From Clitopilus passeckerianus (taxonomy: Eukaryota > Basidiomycota > Agaricomycetes > Agaricales > Entolomataceae), in NCBI GenBank assembly GCA_944990035.1, contig CALYLX010000149.1:186001-250000 (forward strand): a stretch of DNA of 64,000 nucleotides. Reading direction: 5' to 3'. The first letter of the stretch is position 1. Each line of letters starts with the position of its first letter. This document shows, one piece after another, positions 1 to 12,375 of this stretch. Both the position numbers and the translations under genes were made by a program. A model generated the notes under the pieces. It was not told where the DNA came from, made no database searches, and worked only from the letters and a program-made list of their open reading frames with translations.

Positions 1-64
1 CTATTGTTGCCCTATCTATGCCGTTACGCCCAACGCCTCTAAGGATCAGCGAAGGATACCCGCA

Positions 65-2597
65 ATGATGAATGCAATCGCCAGGTCAACTCATTCGAAC
101 AATGTCTACAACGCTACCAACGTGACCTTCAACACCACTGTAAATGCACCAATTTCTTCGAAAGGTAAGATCCCTTGCGTCCCGCCTCGTATTCAACCAT
201 TGTCAACTCTCGTTGTCCAGTCAGCGAGTGGTTGTTCAAATTCACATCCGTCAATCAGTACGCGATTCAGAACGAAACCTACGAGAAAGTTTCGGCCGGA
301 ACGTGTCTTTGGATCCTTGAAGAGCCAAAGTTCGAGGATTGGATATCTCAGCGCTCTGATACCTTTTGGGGAGTCGGTATTCGTGAGTTCCCATGACTTA
401 TTAGCTACGATTTCCTCCAACCTAATGACGACGTAGCTGGAGCTGGCAAGACTATCCTTGCGTAAGTCCCTTTGCTTCTTTGCACTGCACCTCTCGGCTT
501 AACGCTGTTTTGCTAGTTCATTCGTTATACATCACCTTGAAACGCGAGCCAACATCACTGGCGCTCGTGAGGCGGTTGCCTTCTTCTATTGCCGTTACAA
601 CAACAACCCGTCTATTTCCGACGTCATTGCTTCTCTTCTGCTTCAGCTTGTGCATGCGTCGGAGGAAGTGGAGCGGCAAGTCCAGGGTACACTATACGCC
701 ACTTGCACTAAGCAACAGACTGAGCCGAGTCAGTCAGCCCTGGAGACAGCTCTCCGATCGGCGATAACTTTAGTTCCGAGAGTTTTTCTTGTCGTGGATG
801 CTCTGGACGAACTGCGAGACTCTGTTCGCGAGGAACTTGTGACTGTTTTGATATCCTTGGACCGCTCCCTTTTCTTGACGTCTCGCGAGTCGAGCATTGA
901 AGCTTTACGTCAACCGGACATTCACATTCGAGCACCTTATAAAGACTTCCAGACATTTATTGAGGGAGAAATCAACCGTCTGCCAAAACTCCGGCTACTC
1001 CTTCGAAATCGACAAGAAGTCCGTCTCGAGGTGGTTGATAGGATACTCAAGAAGTCAGATGGCATGTGCGTTGCTCGCTCGATATTTCCGAACGACGCTA
1101 ACTTTCCACCCCATAGGTTTCTTCTATCAGCACTTCAGGTTTCTGCCTTAGAAGGCGTAACTACAGTTTCAATGCTACTCAGAACGATTGAAGAGCTACC
1201 AACGACCCTCGCTGACATGTATGAACTGACACTCCTGAGAATTAATGCTCAGAGCGAAGAGGAGAGCTCGCTTGCCATGCGAGCCATCCTTTGGGTCACC
1301 TACGCTGTCCGGCCTTTGAAGTCTCCGCAACTTCTGGCAGCGCTGGCAGTGGATCTGGGCTCAAGCACGCTGGATCCAGAAGCTGTCACGGATGAGAAGA
1401 TACTGATTTCTCTCTGTTGTGGGCTAATTACGACAAATGATGAAACTGGATTCCGTTTAATCCGTAGGTCGTACTTGCTTTACTTGAGAATCACTAGCTA
1501 ATATCCGAACAGATTACACGACCCACGATTTCTTTAGAAATCATCGCAAAGAACCATTCGATGACCCACACACTCTAGCTGCCACAGTCTGCGCTATCTA
1601 CCGAGGTGTTTCAGGTCTGGACTCCATGGAGGCATCTGGCACGATTTCCCTGCGACTCGCACAGGCTCGTTGCGCTTTCATTAGATATGCGACGGAACAT
1701 TTAGGGCATCATACTTATCAGTCCACTCTTGTGCACGGTGGAAGAATACCCCACCACGTTCAACATTTTCTTTCCCAGCGATCCTCCCTGTTGATTTCCA
1801 GAAAATCTCTTCCTGTACCCCTCTTCAGTTCGAACTTTGACCGGTGTGGCGTGGCTCACTTTGCTGCGCTCCACGGCCTCCTACGATGGTTCGAAGACCT
1901 GTCGGAAACCAGTGAACTAGACCAACCGTCTGATAGGGGAATTCCTCCGCTTGGTTACGCGTGTTCTGGAGGTCACACGTCTGTCGTGAATTTCCTTCTT
2001 CAAACAGGACGAGGCGCCATTGACCATAGTTGGCCCGACACTCTTCTTAACATTGCAATACGTGGCAGATACCTCAATCTGATAAAGTTCCTTCTCAATT
2101 CTGGGGCTTCTATCGAATCAGGGCCCGGCAGCCTCATGTTAGCATGTGGCTTGGGCTACGTCGAGGTGGTCCAACTGCTCCTCAACTATGTCCAGACGAA
2201 TCCACGAGACATGTATGGCAGGTCCGCACTTCACATCGCATGCTCCACGGGTAAAACCGAAGTTGTCGAACTAGTCCTCGCCTGTCCGATTGTATTCATG
2301 GATACAAGGACAGCCCACCCATCCTCCCGATTTCGCGTGCATGCATCGCCTCTTGGTCCCCATCAGGATGGATTTGGATGGACCCCGCTTCATTACGCAT
2401 CATACGAAGGGCACATCGATTGTATCAAAATCCTCCTAGAACGCTGTTCGGATATACATGTCAACATGAAAACAGTTGTTCATTGGCGCGGACCCCACAA
2501 ACATTCGACTGCTCTCGATCTTGCCATTCACATGGGATACACACACATTGCGAAGTTCCTGGAGGAAGCGGGGGGTGAAAGAGCTGCAGATATATAA
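65..2597 (+). CDS. NACHT-ankyrin NLR-like protein (copy 1)
   Basis: This is a STAND-type signalling ATPase. Fungal NACHT proteins are thought to act in non-self recognition and regulated cell death. Exons at 65-164, 221-382, 437-461, 517-1065, 1117-1463 and 1513-2597 join in frame to 755 aa. Residues 1-33 are a short Asn/Thr-rich N terminus. A pre-NACHT segment with a Trp-rich pattern follows. Walker A is PGAGKT (residues 88-93), split over a 25-nt exon, and Walker B is VVDALDEL (about 188-195). The C-terminal third (about 470-750) has ankyrin-like repeats (for example GWTPLHYAS). I see no HeLo, patatin or other known effector domain at the N terminus. Only 64 bases lie upstream, so an earlier exon cannot be excluded. 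A paralog with the same six-exon structure lies at 51163-53927. Confidence 0.9.
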
Positions 2598-3559
2598 GGC
2601 ATCGGTCCAGACTCTCGTAAGTCTTTGGTGATTAACATGCTGCCCTCAAGGGTACTGACTGCATCCGCTCAGGTTGTACTTGCTTGTTATAGCCTACATC
2701 TCCCCCTCAGATGCTCGAAAAGCCCGGACAGACCTTGGTGCCGTACAAATCTATAGGTGGGTTAGGCAATGGCTGAGGTGGGTGGTCTTGGTGGCTTCAG
2801 TGTTGGCCCAATACTGACCTTCTTTTAGTCGTTTCCTCCGCTCGTTTTGCCTAACCACGAAGATTTTGGCCCAAGAAATGTCTCAGGAGGTATCCGTGAC
2901 TGGCATGCCAATGCACTGCTAAGCTCGGTCATCATCACCTCGCTTGCCCTCGCGACCCGTCTGCACCCATCTCCCATTTTCGCGTCTACGCTAGCAGTCA
3001 TCTTGCGTTCTTTACCCCGGCGTCCCGAACGGCTCAACATCATGATGCTTTTTAGCCTGAGGCTAGACAAATGAAGGCACAGTGCATGCCCATCCGTACG
3101 TCCTGACTCCTAAGCGCTAAGCCTTCATCACTTCGATACACGCACCAGCACCGATGTCTGTGAAGCCGCCGCTGCCCACGGCTGGTAGTCACGCGATCAC
3201 CTGCCCTTTCATTTATGTTGCGACTATCTCATCTGTCCTTCAGGTTGCAAGTATACCAAGTTTGCATCTTCTTAGAATGCCCAGTATCACACCGATTATC
3301 GGACTTTATGACTCTTCCTTGATGTAGTCTATATCGTATCAATGCCCGTACTGCAATGCCTGTCTTCATCGGACTCTCATGCCAATATCATTCCCAAGGT
3401 AGTTCCCGACCGACGTTGTACCACGCTACTTTCCGATTCAAGAGACCAACAAGGAAGGTAGTATTATCCGATTCCGGAAAAACAGAGAGTTTAAGCTTGG
3501 GCTATGTGTAAGTCTTGTAAGTGAGCTCCCCGGTTGGTGGAAATTCGCAGCCTACGCCC
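2598..3559. other. no recognisable gene
   Basis: This 1-kb spacer lies between the 3' end of the NLR gene and the 3' end of the minus-strand HsbA-like gene. It has only short overlapping open frames on both strands and no domain I recognise. Confidence 0.5.
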
Positions 3560-4285
3560 CTAGGGGTCATAAGTAAGAACCGCCTGGTCTATAGCCACAG
3601 CCATATTGACTTGAACATTCCAGGCAGTAATTTCGGCATCCCCAGCCTAATTACGGAAGAAAAGAGAAAGAGAACAGCCGTGGATAATTAAATCGTTGAG
3701 GGCAGGAAAGAATAGCTGATTACTTACCAGACTTTGTGATACTGTCCCGAAGAAGTCAGAGTAGGGCCGTTTCATTTGATTCAAGCACTGGCGAATCGGT
3801 AGGGCAAATCCGGTCTGAGCGGCTACACTGTACTTTTTCTTGAGCTCGTTGAGAGCCCTGTAAGTAGCCCTGCCGTCGTTCTGCAAGTTCGCAGCCAGTG
3901 CTTGGCTGTCGGCCTCTGAATATTTGGGCTAATAAATAGATCATTACACGCCAGAGGTTATGTCAAACGAAGGAATACGTGCAGTGGTAGATTGCGGGTT
4001 CGTCGTCAGGGTATTAATAATTTTAGTACAGCCTAGAATGATTTGCTGAGATAAAAGAAATAATGGTCGACTCAGGCAATATGAGATGAGCGATGAACCA
4101 AGTCTACTTACAGGACCAACAAGGAGTGCGGTTAGAGGTTCAAATTGGTCGATGGTGGTGCGCCAAGCGTCGGTCTCATTGATCAATTCTGTAATAGTTC
4201 CATTGAGAGCTTGAGGAGGACGGCTTTGTGCGAGCGCAGACAGAACGGAGGAGGCAAGTACAAAGAAACTGGCGGAGAGTTGCAT
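3560..4285 (-). CDS. secreted HsbA-like protein (hydrophobic surface-binding / galactomannoprotein family)
   Basis: The start at 4285 opens a signal peptide (MQLSASFFVLASSVLSALA), followed by helical sequence typical of the HsbA family, which is secreted and binds hydrophobic surfaces or the cell wall. Exon 1 is 4112-4285 (58 codons, phase 0). Exon 2 starts at 4045. An exon ending at 3728 carries the central helices (ADSQALAANLQNDGRATYRA). The last exon is 3560-3646 and ends YDP-stop. The junction between exons 2 and 3 is unclear. One reading uses a gtattc donor at 3978 with a 63-nt intron. A more family-like protein (PKYSEADSQ) would need a 21-nt intron. The rest of the frame is clean. A TATA box lies about 80 bp upstream of the ATG. 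Confidence 0.7.
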
Positions 4286-4363
4286 CGTATTCTGTATGAA
4301 TAGCTGTGAAGTCGTAGACAGGTTTCGGCGTTGACGGAGGCAGTTGTCATTGGGAGGTGTAGA

Positions 4364-4372
4364 CTTTATATA
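4364..4372 (-). promoter_or_regulatory. TATA box of the HsbA-like gene
   Basis: TATATAAAG on the minus strand, about 80 bp upstream of the ATG at 4285. Confidence 0.5.
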
Positions 4373-4989
4373 ATACTTGACTTCCCCATAGAAAGATAAA
4401 GATATAAGAAGGGTCACGCAGCTGTGCCGAAAAGGATGAACGGGAGAACTGCTAGTCATTTGTCCCACTTGTCAATCTCTGTCAGTGGCAATTTTTCCAC
4501 CTGTTTGCTCGTGACAGAAACTGCCCTTGGGGACCAAGCCTGGCGTGGTCACCTGGTTGGCGGCACTCCAGTTTAATTGGTCAAGTGTTTTTCTTCTCGG
4601 TTCACGTCTTTCTTCCACGTCCCTTTTTCCGAATATTGCAATCGGAAAAACCTGACGCTCTACAGTAATGCTCGACAGGTGTAATGTAGACATGAATTTA
4701 ATTGAGCCACCATCAAAGCTAGTGTGGATGTGTCAGGGATTCCCAGAGCTTGGCGGAACACAGCAAAACTAATGGGTCGGCTATGCTCACTTCTGGGAAG
4801 AGAGGCTCGTACTATGACATCACGCCCCGATATTCAATATCGGGGATCCATGCACAGGAAGCAAAGGTTCAGGCGTTTGCTGGGATCGCCTTCCTTTGGA
4901 AGCCTACCGTTTCTCTGTTGCAAGCGCCCAAATATTCAGCTACTGGATTTAACCACCTCTCCACCATTCTCGATGGAACAACATCGCCG

Positions 4990-5165
4990 ATCGAGCATTC
5001 CCTGCAGCTGTACATTAACCGATGCATACTCGCCTTCGATGAAATACTAACAAGCTGAAATTGACAGGAGGCTCCCAGGTGACTTTGCTCTAAGATCCCT
5101 GCTCTCAAAGGCCGCTATCTAGCGTGGCTTGGCATGTCGTATCAGAAAGGCTGGGAGGAGCAAGT
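4990..5165 (+). repeat. diverged repeat, partner at about 38390-38560
   Basis: Similar blocks occur in the same order in both places. One is ACTCGCCTTC followed by AAATACT and ACAAGCTGAA. The other is GCTTGACATGTCATATCAGAA against GCTTGGCATGTCGTATCAGAA. Identity over the block is roughly 70% by eye. No coding frame survives in both copies, so this looks like an old duplicated fragment. Confidence 0.45.
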
Positions 5166-5559
5166 GCCAACCACCTGACAACATCGTGTCTCGTCCTCCT
5201 CTCTTACACATCCACTCCTAGTCATCTTGTTGAACCATGTACGCCGTCCTGTCAGCTGTGCCACTTCAATGCAGGGCAGAGCACGATTTGGAGCTCTCGT
5301 TTATTGCAATTGTGTTGCCAGAGATATATGCCTAACGCTCTACATTTCCCCCACCTTCCCGAGTCGCTCTCACAGGCAAGAGTACTTGAACCGACTTTTT
5401 ACACCTATACTTCGTTATTACTACCCCAGGGTTACCTAAATCTTAGCGAGGTTGCCTTCTTTGGTTGCACTGGCTTACTCACAACGTTCAAGATATCATC
5501 GAAACGAATAGAATTTTCTTGAAGCTAAGGCTTGCATTCCATACGCCACTGACACATGT

Positions 5560-6180
5560 CTGAAAAATTATGCCGTAAAGATGAAACCCCGAGAATAACT
5601 TTCCGATGGCCAACCAGGTGGCCGACCATACACGAGATGTGATGGTGCTGGGCAATGACCTGTGTAATTCCAGTATTCCCAAACGGGTCTGACCTGGTCA
5701 GATTCGTCGTGGCAGCAAGGGGTCTGCAAGTTATGAAACTCGCACCAGCCTTGGGCCTCCAAAGAGATAGCCGCAAAAATGGACCTCGACGATTTTGGAG
5801 GAGTCAACAAGGTGCTATAGCAGCAAGCGAGAATTGAAGGGACATTGATAGTAGTATAGTAGCGACAATAGGTGAAAACGGTGTGGGTACTCGGAAGCAC
5901 GTGTCGGACTCCGTATCGAACACTGAGATATGTGTGACTATAAGACTCGGCAGACATTTGTCCACCACTGAAATCGTCCGCCCAACCTCTCAAATGACCG
6001 AATAAACATCCAAAATTGCCATCCGACTCATCTCCCAGAGTTTGTACGGCTGTCCAAAACAGGACGCTCACAACCCTCTGGGTAGTCGAGGATACCAGAC
6101 AGGTTGACTGATGTCGATAGCCGCGGGCGAAGGAATGCAAACTCGCGCTTGCTTGCCGCAAAGGCGCGAGGGGAGCATTA
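5560..6180 (-). pseudogene. decayed sequence unit A, copy 1 (partner at 14570-14960)
   Basis: Shared landmarks with 14570-14960 include ACGTGTCGGACTC, CATCTCC(C/T)AGAGTTTGT and GGAATGCAAACTCGCG, spaced similarly. On the minus strand both read M-(R/G)-Q-A-x-ASLHS near one end. The open frame of 197 codons at 5568-6161 is low in recognisable motifs. I treat it as a relic of an unidentified duplicated gene rather than as a working gene. Confidence 0.35.
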
Positions 6181-6839
6181 GTTGATGATAGAACTGACGA
6201 AGAAAGGCCTTCAAGTTCTTGGTGTTCTTCCTACTCGTCAGCAGGGATCGCGCTGGATGAGGGTGATGCCATTACAGCCCGGGAATGGGCCAGATAGAGG
6301 CCGCCGTCGCAATGTGTGGGCTACGCGGTTCGTCAAATTTTAGGCGAACATGATTATGGTTTCGTTGCGAGTGGTGAGGTCGGAACGAAGGTCAGGGAAC
6401 CGACGGATGCAGGTGGGCAGGAGTGAGGGTGAAGGAGAAGGAGAAGCGGATGGGAGAGATCAAGCCACCAAGGCAAGGGGGTTCGTTCGGAATACGCGGC
6501 CTTTCTTAGTGTGTCTGGTCCAACCGAAACGGCAATGAGACGGATGAGCGGATACGTCCTCGTTCGGAGGAAGAGGGTTGGGGCTCAATACCGCGAGCTT
6601 ATGACGGAGGTCAAGCCTCCTGGTTGAGGGCTCCAACAGCTCCTGAGGCCGACCAGATGTTTCTCGGCATATGTCCATGTTGGCTGGCTTCATTTTGTCG
6701 GTGTCGAATGTGGTTGACGACGATGCTGGTTGATGGAAGGAGGCTGAGAGGGGAGAGTGCCAGCAGACGCCGGGGGCATGGGTGTCTGAAAAGCTCATGG
6801 TTTCTCAACTCTGCCCGCCTTCCACGATGTCGTTGACGT

Positions 6840-7560
6840 CCTGATCCTTCATTGGTACTGGCAAGATAATTTGGGGTGGAAGCCCTTAGTTGGTGGTGGG
6901 TGGTTCGTCGCAGTTGTCCACTCCGCTCTGAGTCTGCTTCGGAGCGCCTCATTGAAGCTTGATGGATGAGGCCGTGACTCTGAGCGAGTATGATCTACGA
7001 ACAGAAGAAATCCTTGGATTGGCGTCATGAATGCGAAAGGGAAGAAGGGGACATACGGCAGTAGCATGTAACTTTTGAATTCCTTCGTACAGCTTCCCAC
7101 ATCAGTGGTACTTATTGTACGGCCAGGTGATGAGAAGAATTGTCACGATGCAAGCCAGGAGAGCGCAGAAGGATCCGAGGTGGAAGGAAAACCTGTGATC
7201 ATGTGTTATCTCAGTTGGCGATCATGGTGGCGAGTTGAAGGAGAGTGCGCGTACAAATACGATAGGAGATCTCCGTTGAAGTTGCCAGCGCATGCTTTAT
7301 CGGCGACAGCCAACTTAAATTTTTCCTGACCACGAGAAGATTGGGTGAAATAGTCCCGATAGACTGGAAGAAAGGCGTACAGTTGTTAGAGAAGAGGTTC
7401 AAGAAGCTGCAATCACAACTTAGGGCCTTTCGTTCTCGAGAGCTGGTCGCAGTAGCCATATGTAGCAAGCATTTTCGTCGAGGAGAAACATCATGATGGT
7501 CAAAGTCCAGCCCACAATTATCGCTTAATTGTGACACGTCACACTTCCCACGAAGTCACA
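6840..7560 (-). pseudogene. decayed sequence unit B, copy 1 (partner at 11450-12260)
   Basis: The unit matches 11450-12260 along several hundred bases (for example CACATCAGTG, TGATGAGAAGAATTGT against TGACGAGACGAATTGT). The minus-strand peptides are homologous: FNEALRSRLRAEWTTATN against CNETVLRRLWAEEPTGTN. Frames are interrupted in both copies. The product is not recognised. One stretch (YVPFFPFAFMTPIQGFLLFV) is hydrophobic and may be a membrane segment. Confidence 0.4.
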
Positions 7561-7993
7561 GCTGCTTCCTCTTGCCACGATCACCCAAACTACAATCTTG
7601 TCGGAGAATAGAACTGAGATAGTGCCTTCGTCCGGAAGTACATCATTAAGACTACTCCATGTGTACTGGCAACTTTAACGCAGCTTCAACTTCGAGGTGA
7701 GGCCGTCATCAATTCTTGCTGCAGCGGTTACGAGTCAGGGTCTGACCTCCTCTGGTGTAACCTTTGCCCTTCCATTTGTAGCCCGTCGATAATTCAGAAT
7801 CTCATTCTTAGAATCAGGAGTAATTACTCAGATTCTTTCGAGTGGCCCCGTGCATGACTCAATTCATTCAAGGTATTATTTGACCGTAACTTAGGAATTG
7901 TTCGTGTTGATTTCCGTACTTCATCTGAGCTGCTCCGTGGATTTCATATCCGCAGACCTCAGTGCTAGTTCTCTTTGATGCGCCGACATCACG

Positions 7994-9110
7994 TTGTCTC
8001 TTACATGCTCGCACTTCTCAGCCAAGTTCTGGTATACGATACGTTGGACGAGCATGGGCACAATGGCCCTAAAAGCCGTGTTCGTTCGGAACACGAGGAG
8101 GGTCAAGAGAAGAGTTTTAAGTGTAGATTCGAGCACAACCTCTTGGGCAGCGGCGCCTCCATCAACCCCATCGCCGGCATCAAACTCATCTCCAGTCCTC
8201 TCGTCCAATCGTTCGCCATCCCCAGCATCTTCTCCCAACTCGCGCTCACCGTCGCCATATGTCCCTCGGAACCCTGAAGCTGTCACCGCGCCGGGAAGGA
8301 TTCACAGCCCAACGCGGGGAGTATCCCCTCCACCGTAATCGAACCAGCTGCTGACCAAACACCTGGTCCTGGTAAAGACGGCCCAGCATTGTTTTCTAGC
8401 CTGGTGGACTCACCACGGCCCCCATCACCTTGTTCACGAGCGCCTCGAACTTGAGTACTTCGGGTAATGCTCAAACTGCGTCTACTGTTAAACCGTTCTC
8501 AGAAGGTGCTAAACTAGGTCTACCCACTGTAAGTCTTTATTTCAATTCTTGACGGCAGTTTACTAACACCATCTTTTCAGAAGCAACCTTACGGCGAAGA
8601 CAGCACTCAATATCCCAATCATAGCATTTGTCCCACCTCCTCCGAAAAAGGCACCGTCGAAACCCGCCAAGGCCAAGGAGAACTGCTTTACAGCTCGGTA
8701 AGATGTATCGTTATCGGATTCAACTCAGAAACTAATCATGTTCTAGGAATAGGTACATGGCATGGTACCTGGAGGAACAAAAAGCGATAGAAACTGAGGG
8801 GATTATTACCCAAGCGAAATTCAAGGAGATACGGGGTAAGCTTGATGAAGCAACAAAGAAGGTATGTGATTTTTCACGGAGAGCTTTGGTTTATTACTCA
8901 AAAACGCGAGCAGGAATGGAAAACTCGCACCGACGGACGGCGAAGGCAGCCGCAGACAGTGCAAAATCAGCAACAACGCAGCCAGGAGGCACGCCAGAGG
9001 CTTCTAAAGCATCCGCTGAGCCAGCAGATACATCGAATGGCGCCGGTGAGGGCTTGTTTCTTCTCTTTCTCTCGATTTGTTGCTCATGCGATTGACTTAG
9101 AGGAATTTTG
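7994..9110 (+). pseudogene. Ser/Pro-rich, HMG-box-like gene, probably degenerate
   Basis: The clearest coding stretch is 8580-8861. It has a proline/lysine-rich run (PPPPKKAPSKPAKAK), then NRYMAWYLEEQKAIE and a helical segment ending ATKK. This resembles an HMG-box pattern and continues as EWKTRT if the 52-nt intron at 8862 is removed. The intron between CTTTACAGCTCG and GAATAGG (after about 8698) splices in frame. Upstream, 7994-8338 is Ser/Pro-rich (SPSPASSPNSRSPSPY). The join between it and the box is broken by stops or frame changes near 8338 and 8514. This could be a decayed nuclear protein gene or one whose exons I failed to resolve. The HMG assignment rests only on residue pattern. Confidence 0.3.
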
Positions 9111-9866
9111 ACGCGACGTACCTCATCTCCATCAGACGGACTCGGGCAGGATCATGTGGATTCGGACGCTCGCAGACTATCGTATATCGGGAATTACAGT
9201 ACTAGTACGTTCGATACACACTTGTTCCCCTCTACGTACAGAAAAATGCCGACAGATTGCTCAGATGAAGGCGTTTTGGCTCAGATCTCGTCTGCAACGG
9301 GCAAAATCTGCGCTGAGCCGAATTTGGGTGACAGAAGCAGATTTTGAAGCTTGAAGGCTTGGCTCAGTTTGGCTCGGAGTCTCGGACTGGTACAGACCCC
9401 GTTTTCATTGGGGATAAAGGTTCATTTGGCTCGAACCACTCGATGCACCGAAATGTCTTGATCGGTCAGAAGTGCTCGGGTTCTGCTCTACATCGCTCTT
9501 CTGGCTCATCTTCGAGCTCCACCTTGAATGATTGACGTCTTACAAGCTACAGGTGACGGCATCCTCATGTAAAATTGCAAGCAAGTTCGGTCGATGTGAC
9601 CTCAGGACTTGCCCGCCAGTGGCATCGCCCTTAGCCCTCCATCCGAGCAAGAGTCCTTCCGCATGATGTTCAGCCCTCATGACTTTCGTCTGATATGATG
9701 TAGGGCAGTTTCTGTGCTAAGATGAACTCGTAGCTGGCGGGAGACCGATGCCTATGCGCTCACAATCTACCCAGATATAATGACGGCAGAGGTGGAGAAA
9801 TCCCTAGGGTTCATAGTTTGACACAATTGACAGTCTAGCATCTTCGACCCCACAAATATTTATCAC

Positions 9867-9890
9867 TGACATTGACATTGACATTGACAC
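9867..9890. repeat. TGACAT hexamer microsatellite
   Basis: Four consecutive TGACAT units, the last one imperfect. Confidence 0.8.
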
Positions 9891-10092
9891 GGAGTAATAA
9901 CAGTTCCTGGTCTACTCAATGATTGTTCTAGGACTGCTGTAGAAGACCGCGAATCAAAATCAGAACATGAGGATAGAAGTCGTGGCGTACGTTGAGCACG
10001 AGGATTGTACAATGAACCGAAATTTATTTCTCCCCCTCAGATTTGGGACCGAGAAGAACTCTCGTATATATATTATATTAGGGCACGCTCAT

Positions 10093-10100
10093 TATAAAAA
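10093..10100 (+). promoter_or_regulatory. TATA box of the lectin gene
   Basis: TATAAAAA lies about 50 bp upstream of the ATG at 10146. An AT-rich TATATATA tract lies just before it. Confidence 0.6.
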
Positions 10101-10145
10101 GGACGCAGCAATCTGAACACTCCCCATCGACTCACTCAGAGCAAC

Positions 10146-10707
10146 ATGGTCAAATACTACATCTACAACACCGGCAACAACCGCGTCCTCGAATTCCGCT
10201 TGAACGGTGGGGGTATTCAGGGTAAGTTCCTCCTCTTCCCCCTTTCTTTCTCCTAATATTTCATCCCCCAATAGTCGTCCACGCACCTTTCAACGGAACC
10301 CCCAACCAACAATGGGAATTCACGCCCTCCCGCGAGCTCGGTCAACTCGGACAGTGCACCATCCAGACCGTGGTCAATACCCCGTATAAGTGGCTCCAAC
10401 CCATTGGGTCGCCGCAGCCTCCAAAGGATGGGTACTTTGTGTGGTCTTTTCAGGATCCGGTGCTGTGGAAGTTTCTGTCGTTGACGGTGGTGCCGGTGGA
10501 TGGCAGTGTGTTCAAGTGCGTTTTTTTCCTACATATTTCGATTTTTGGACCCAAACGGAGTGTTTACTTAGACTGGCGATCGGCAATTTGTACCTAACTA
10601 CTCAAGGAGAGGATGCGCCAACTCAAGGAGTGGATGGGATATGGATGAAACCTGATGCTGGGCAGATTGTTAAAGGAAGTCAGGTGTGGCAGTTGAGAGC
10701 TGTGTAG
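10146..10707 (+). CDS. ricin-B-type (beta-trefoil) lectin-like protein
   Basis: Exons 10146-10221, 10275-10515 and 10572-10707 join to 150 aa. The product starts MVKYYIYNTGNNRVLEF and shows the repeated Q-W pattern of ricin-B/beta-trefoil domains (NQQWEF near residue 37; SQVWQLRAV at the C terminus). There is no signal peptide, as is usual for small cytoplasmic fungal lectins. Such proteins bind glycans or inhibit proteases and are often fruiting-body defence proteins; which applies here cannot be read from the sequence. The length fits a single beta-trefoil. The TATA box and clean splice sites suggest a working gene. Confidence 0.8.
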
Positions 10708-11449
10708 GAGATCATATTGTCTCTGCGCTTATAATGCTTGGAAATATACTGGAAATTGTTGTGATGAATGCACCGAAAATTGGCGAGTTCTGGTCAGCTT
10801 TCCTAACCTGTGCAAGAGGGCTGGCAGCAATTCCGCTGTGGCAGTTTCAAGTCTGGTGCCTCCGGCGTCTGCTTGGCCAATAAGAGGACAATTGTGTTCT
10901 TGAGTATACGTTGCTATCGTCAATTACATGTTCTCGTGATCGATTGGTAGAGGTCACATAATACAACACAAAGATCATTGACGCTTGCCTGAGTATAATG
11001 CAGTGTTGGAGTCAAAGTCATGGTAGCGTGATATAGTACTGTATAGATAGAGAGCGGATACTTGAAGTTATGATGATAATGTACACCTACTATTCCTATT
11101 CAGACCTCAGTGTTTCAACCTGATTTGTTATCTCAGCAACCACCTACTAAAATGACATCGGGTTTGCATACAGTTTTGAAGAGAATACTCAATTATGTAG
11201 AGTTGGTGCTGAGAACAATATTTTACGTCCTGTGGAAGACCAGATATATGAAAAGGCCGGGTGATTTGCGTGCCACTAAGGTTCAAGGGGAGTATCAAGA
11301 GCTAGGATGTTGGGAAATGTCAATGACAAAAGCCGTGGCACGTCGTCGAAGAGCATGTCATCTCGAGGGCCAAGCTGCAAGGGCTGATGTGGCCACTCCT
11401 TGTCGAAGATGACATTAGATAGTAGAATGACAGAACAATCGTGGTATCT
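10708..11449. other. no recognisable gene
   Basis: This is the sequence downstream of the lectin. I see only short open frames and no domain. Confidence 0.4.
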
Positions 11450-12375
11450 AGGACTGGAAAGAGCGGGGGGAATGAGGGAGGGAACAGGGACCTTCAAGCT
11501 CTCCTTCGTTGGTGGTAGTTGGTTCGTCCCGGTTGGCTCCTCTGCCCAAAGTCTCCTTAAGACCGTCTCATTGCACCTTGACGGGGTCACGGCCCCGAGA
11601 GAGTATAGTCTATGAACAAACGAATGCTTTGATTAGCGTCGCAAATGGTAACAGTGAAAAGGAGACGTAGGAGACGTGCGGGAGTAACAGAAGACCTTTG
11701 AGTTCCGCCACACAACTGCCCACATCAGTGATCCTTAGCGTACGACCAGCTGACGAGACGAATTGTTAACGAGACCACGAAGGCATCCGAGGCGCAGGCA
11801 AGACCTGTCAACACGTTGGGTTACCGTCAGTTTGTATCATTAACGATGCGTTGGAGCAGAGGGCGCATACAGACTCAGTATGAGACCTCCGTTCAAGTTG
11901 CTAGGAGCATGCTTTATGAACAGCAACGACTTTTTCCTGTACGGGAGTATTGAACAAAATAATCCCGATAGATTGGATGAAGGTGCACAATCATCAGAGC
12001 AGAGGGCGAAGAAGTGGCCATTGTAATTTAAATCCTTTCCTGCTTGAAAGAAAGTCGCAGCAACCATATTCAGCAAGCATTTTCGTCAAAGAGCCTGAGT
12101 ATGACATGGTGGTCAAAATCTAGGCCACAGCCATCGCTGCATCGCCAAATCGAGACCCGTCACATGGTTCTGCGGCTCACTCTCAATGATTGGGACATTC
12201 CACCAAATCCTTGCCAGTGGCGTCGACCATGGACCAAGTTGTAGATTATGGCGCAACCCTGTCGTTGTGTTGAGCACGCAGCGGGGAAAGAGAAGCGAGA
12301 CCGAATTGTAAACAATGGGGATGGTGGGTCGAAAGGCAGAATGGTCGTGGATTATCGATATGGGTGAGAAGATGA
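11450..12375 (-). pseudogene. decayed sequence unit B, copy 2
   Basis: Partner of 6840-7560. On the minus strand a possible start (MVDATGKDLVECPNH) lies near 12230. The part at 12290-12370 (CGGGGAAAG, GGCAGAATGGTCGTGG) recurs at 15740-15870 and more weakly at 16190-16260, so at least three related copies of this segment exist. Frames are interrupted. Confidence 0.4.

Larger units (their letters stand above)
9111..10145. other. no recognisable gene
   Basis: A short open frame follows the HMG-like relic, up to 9347. After it I see nothing coding up to the lectin promoter, only one short hexamer repeat, listed separately. Confidence 0.45.

Noticed and set aside
5568..6161. 197-codon minus-strand frame as a working gene
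   Set aside because: It overlaps decayed unit A, whose other copy has a different broken frame, so the length is not evidence of function.
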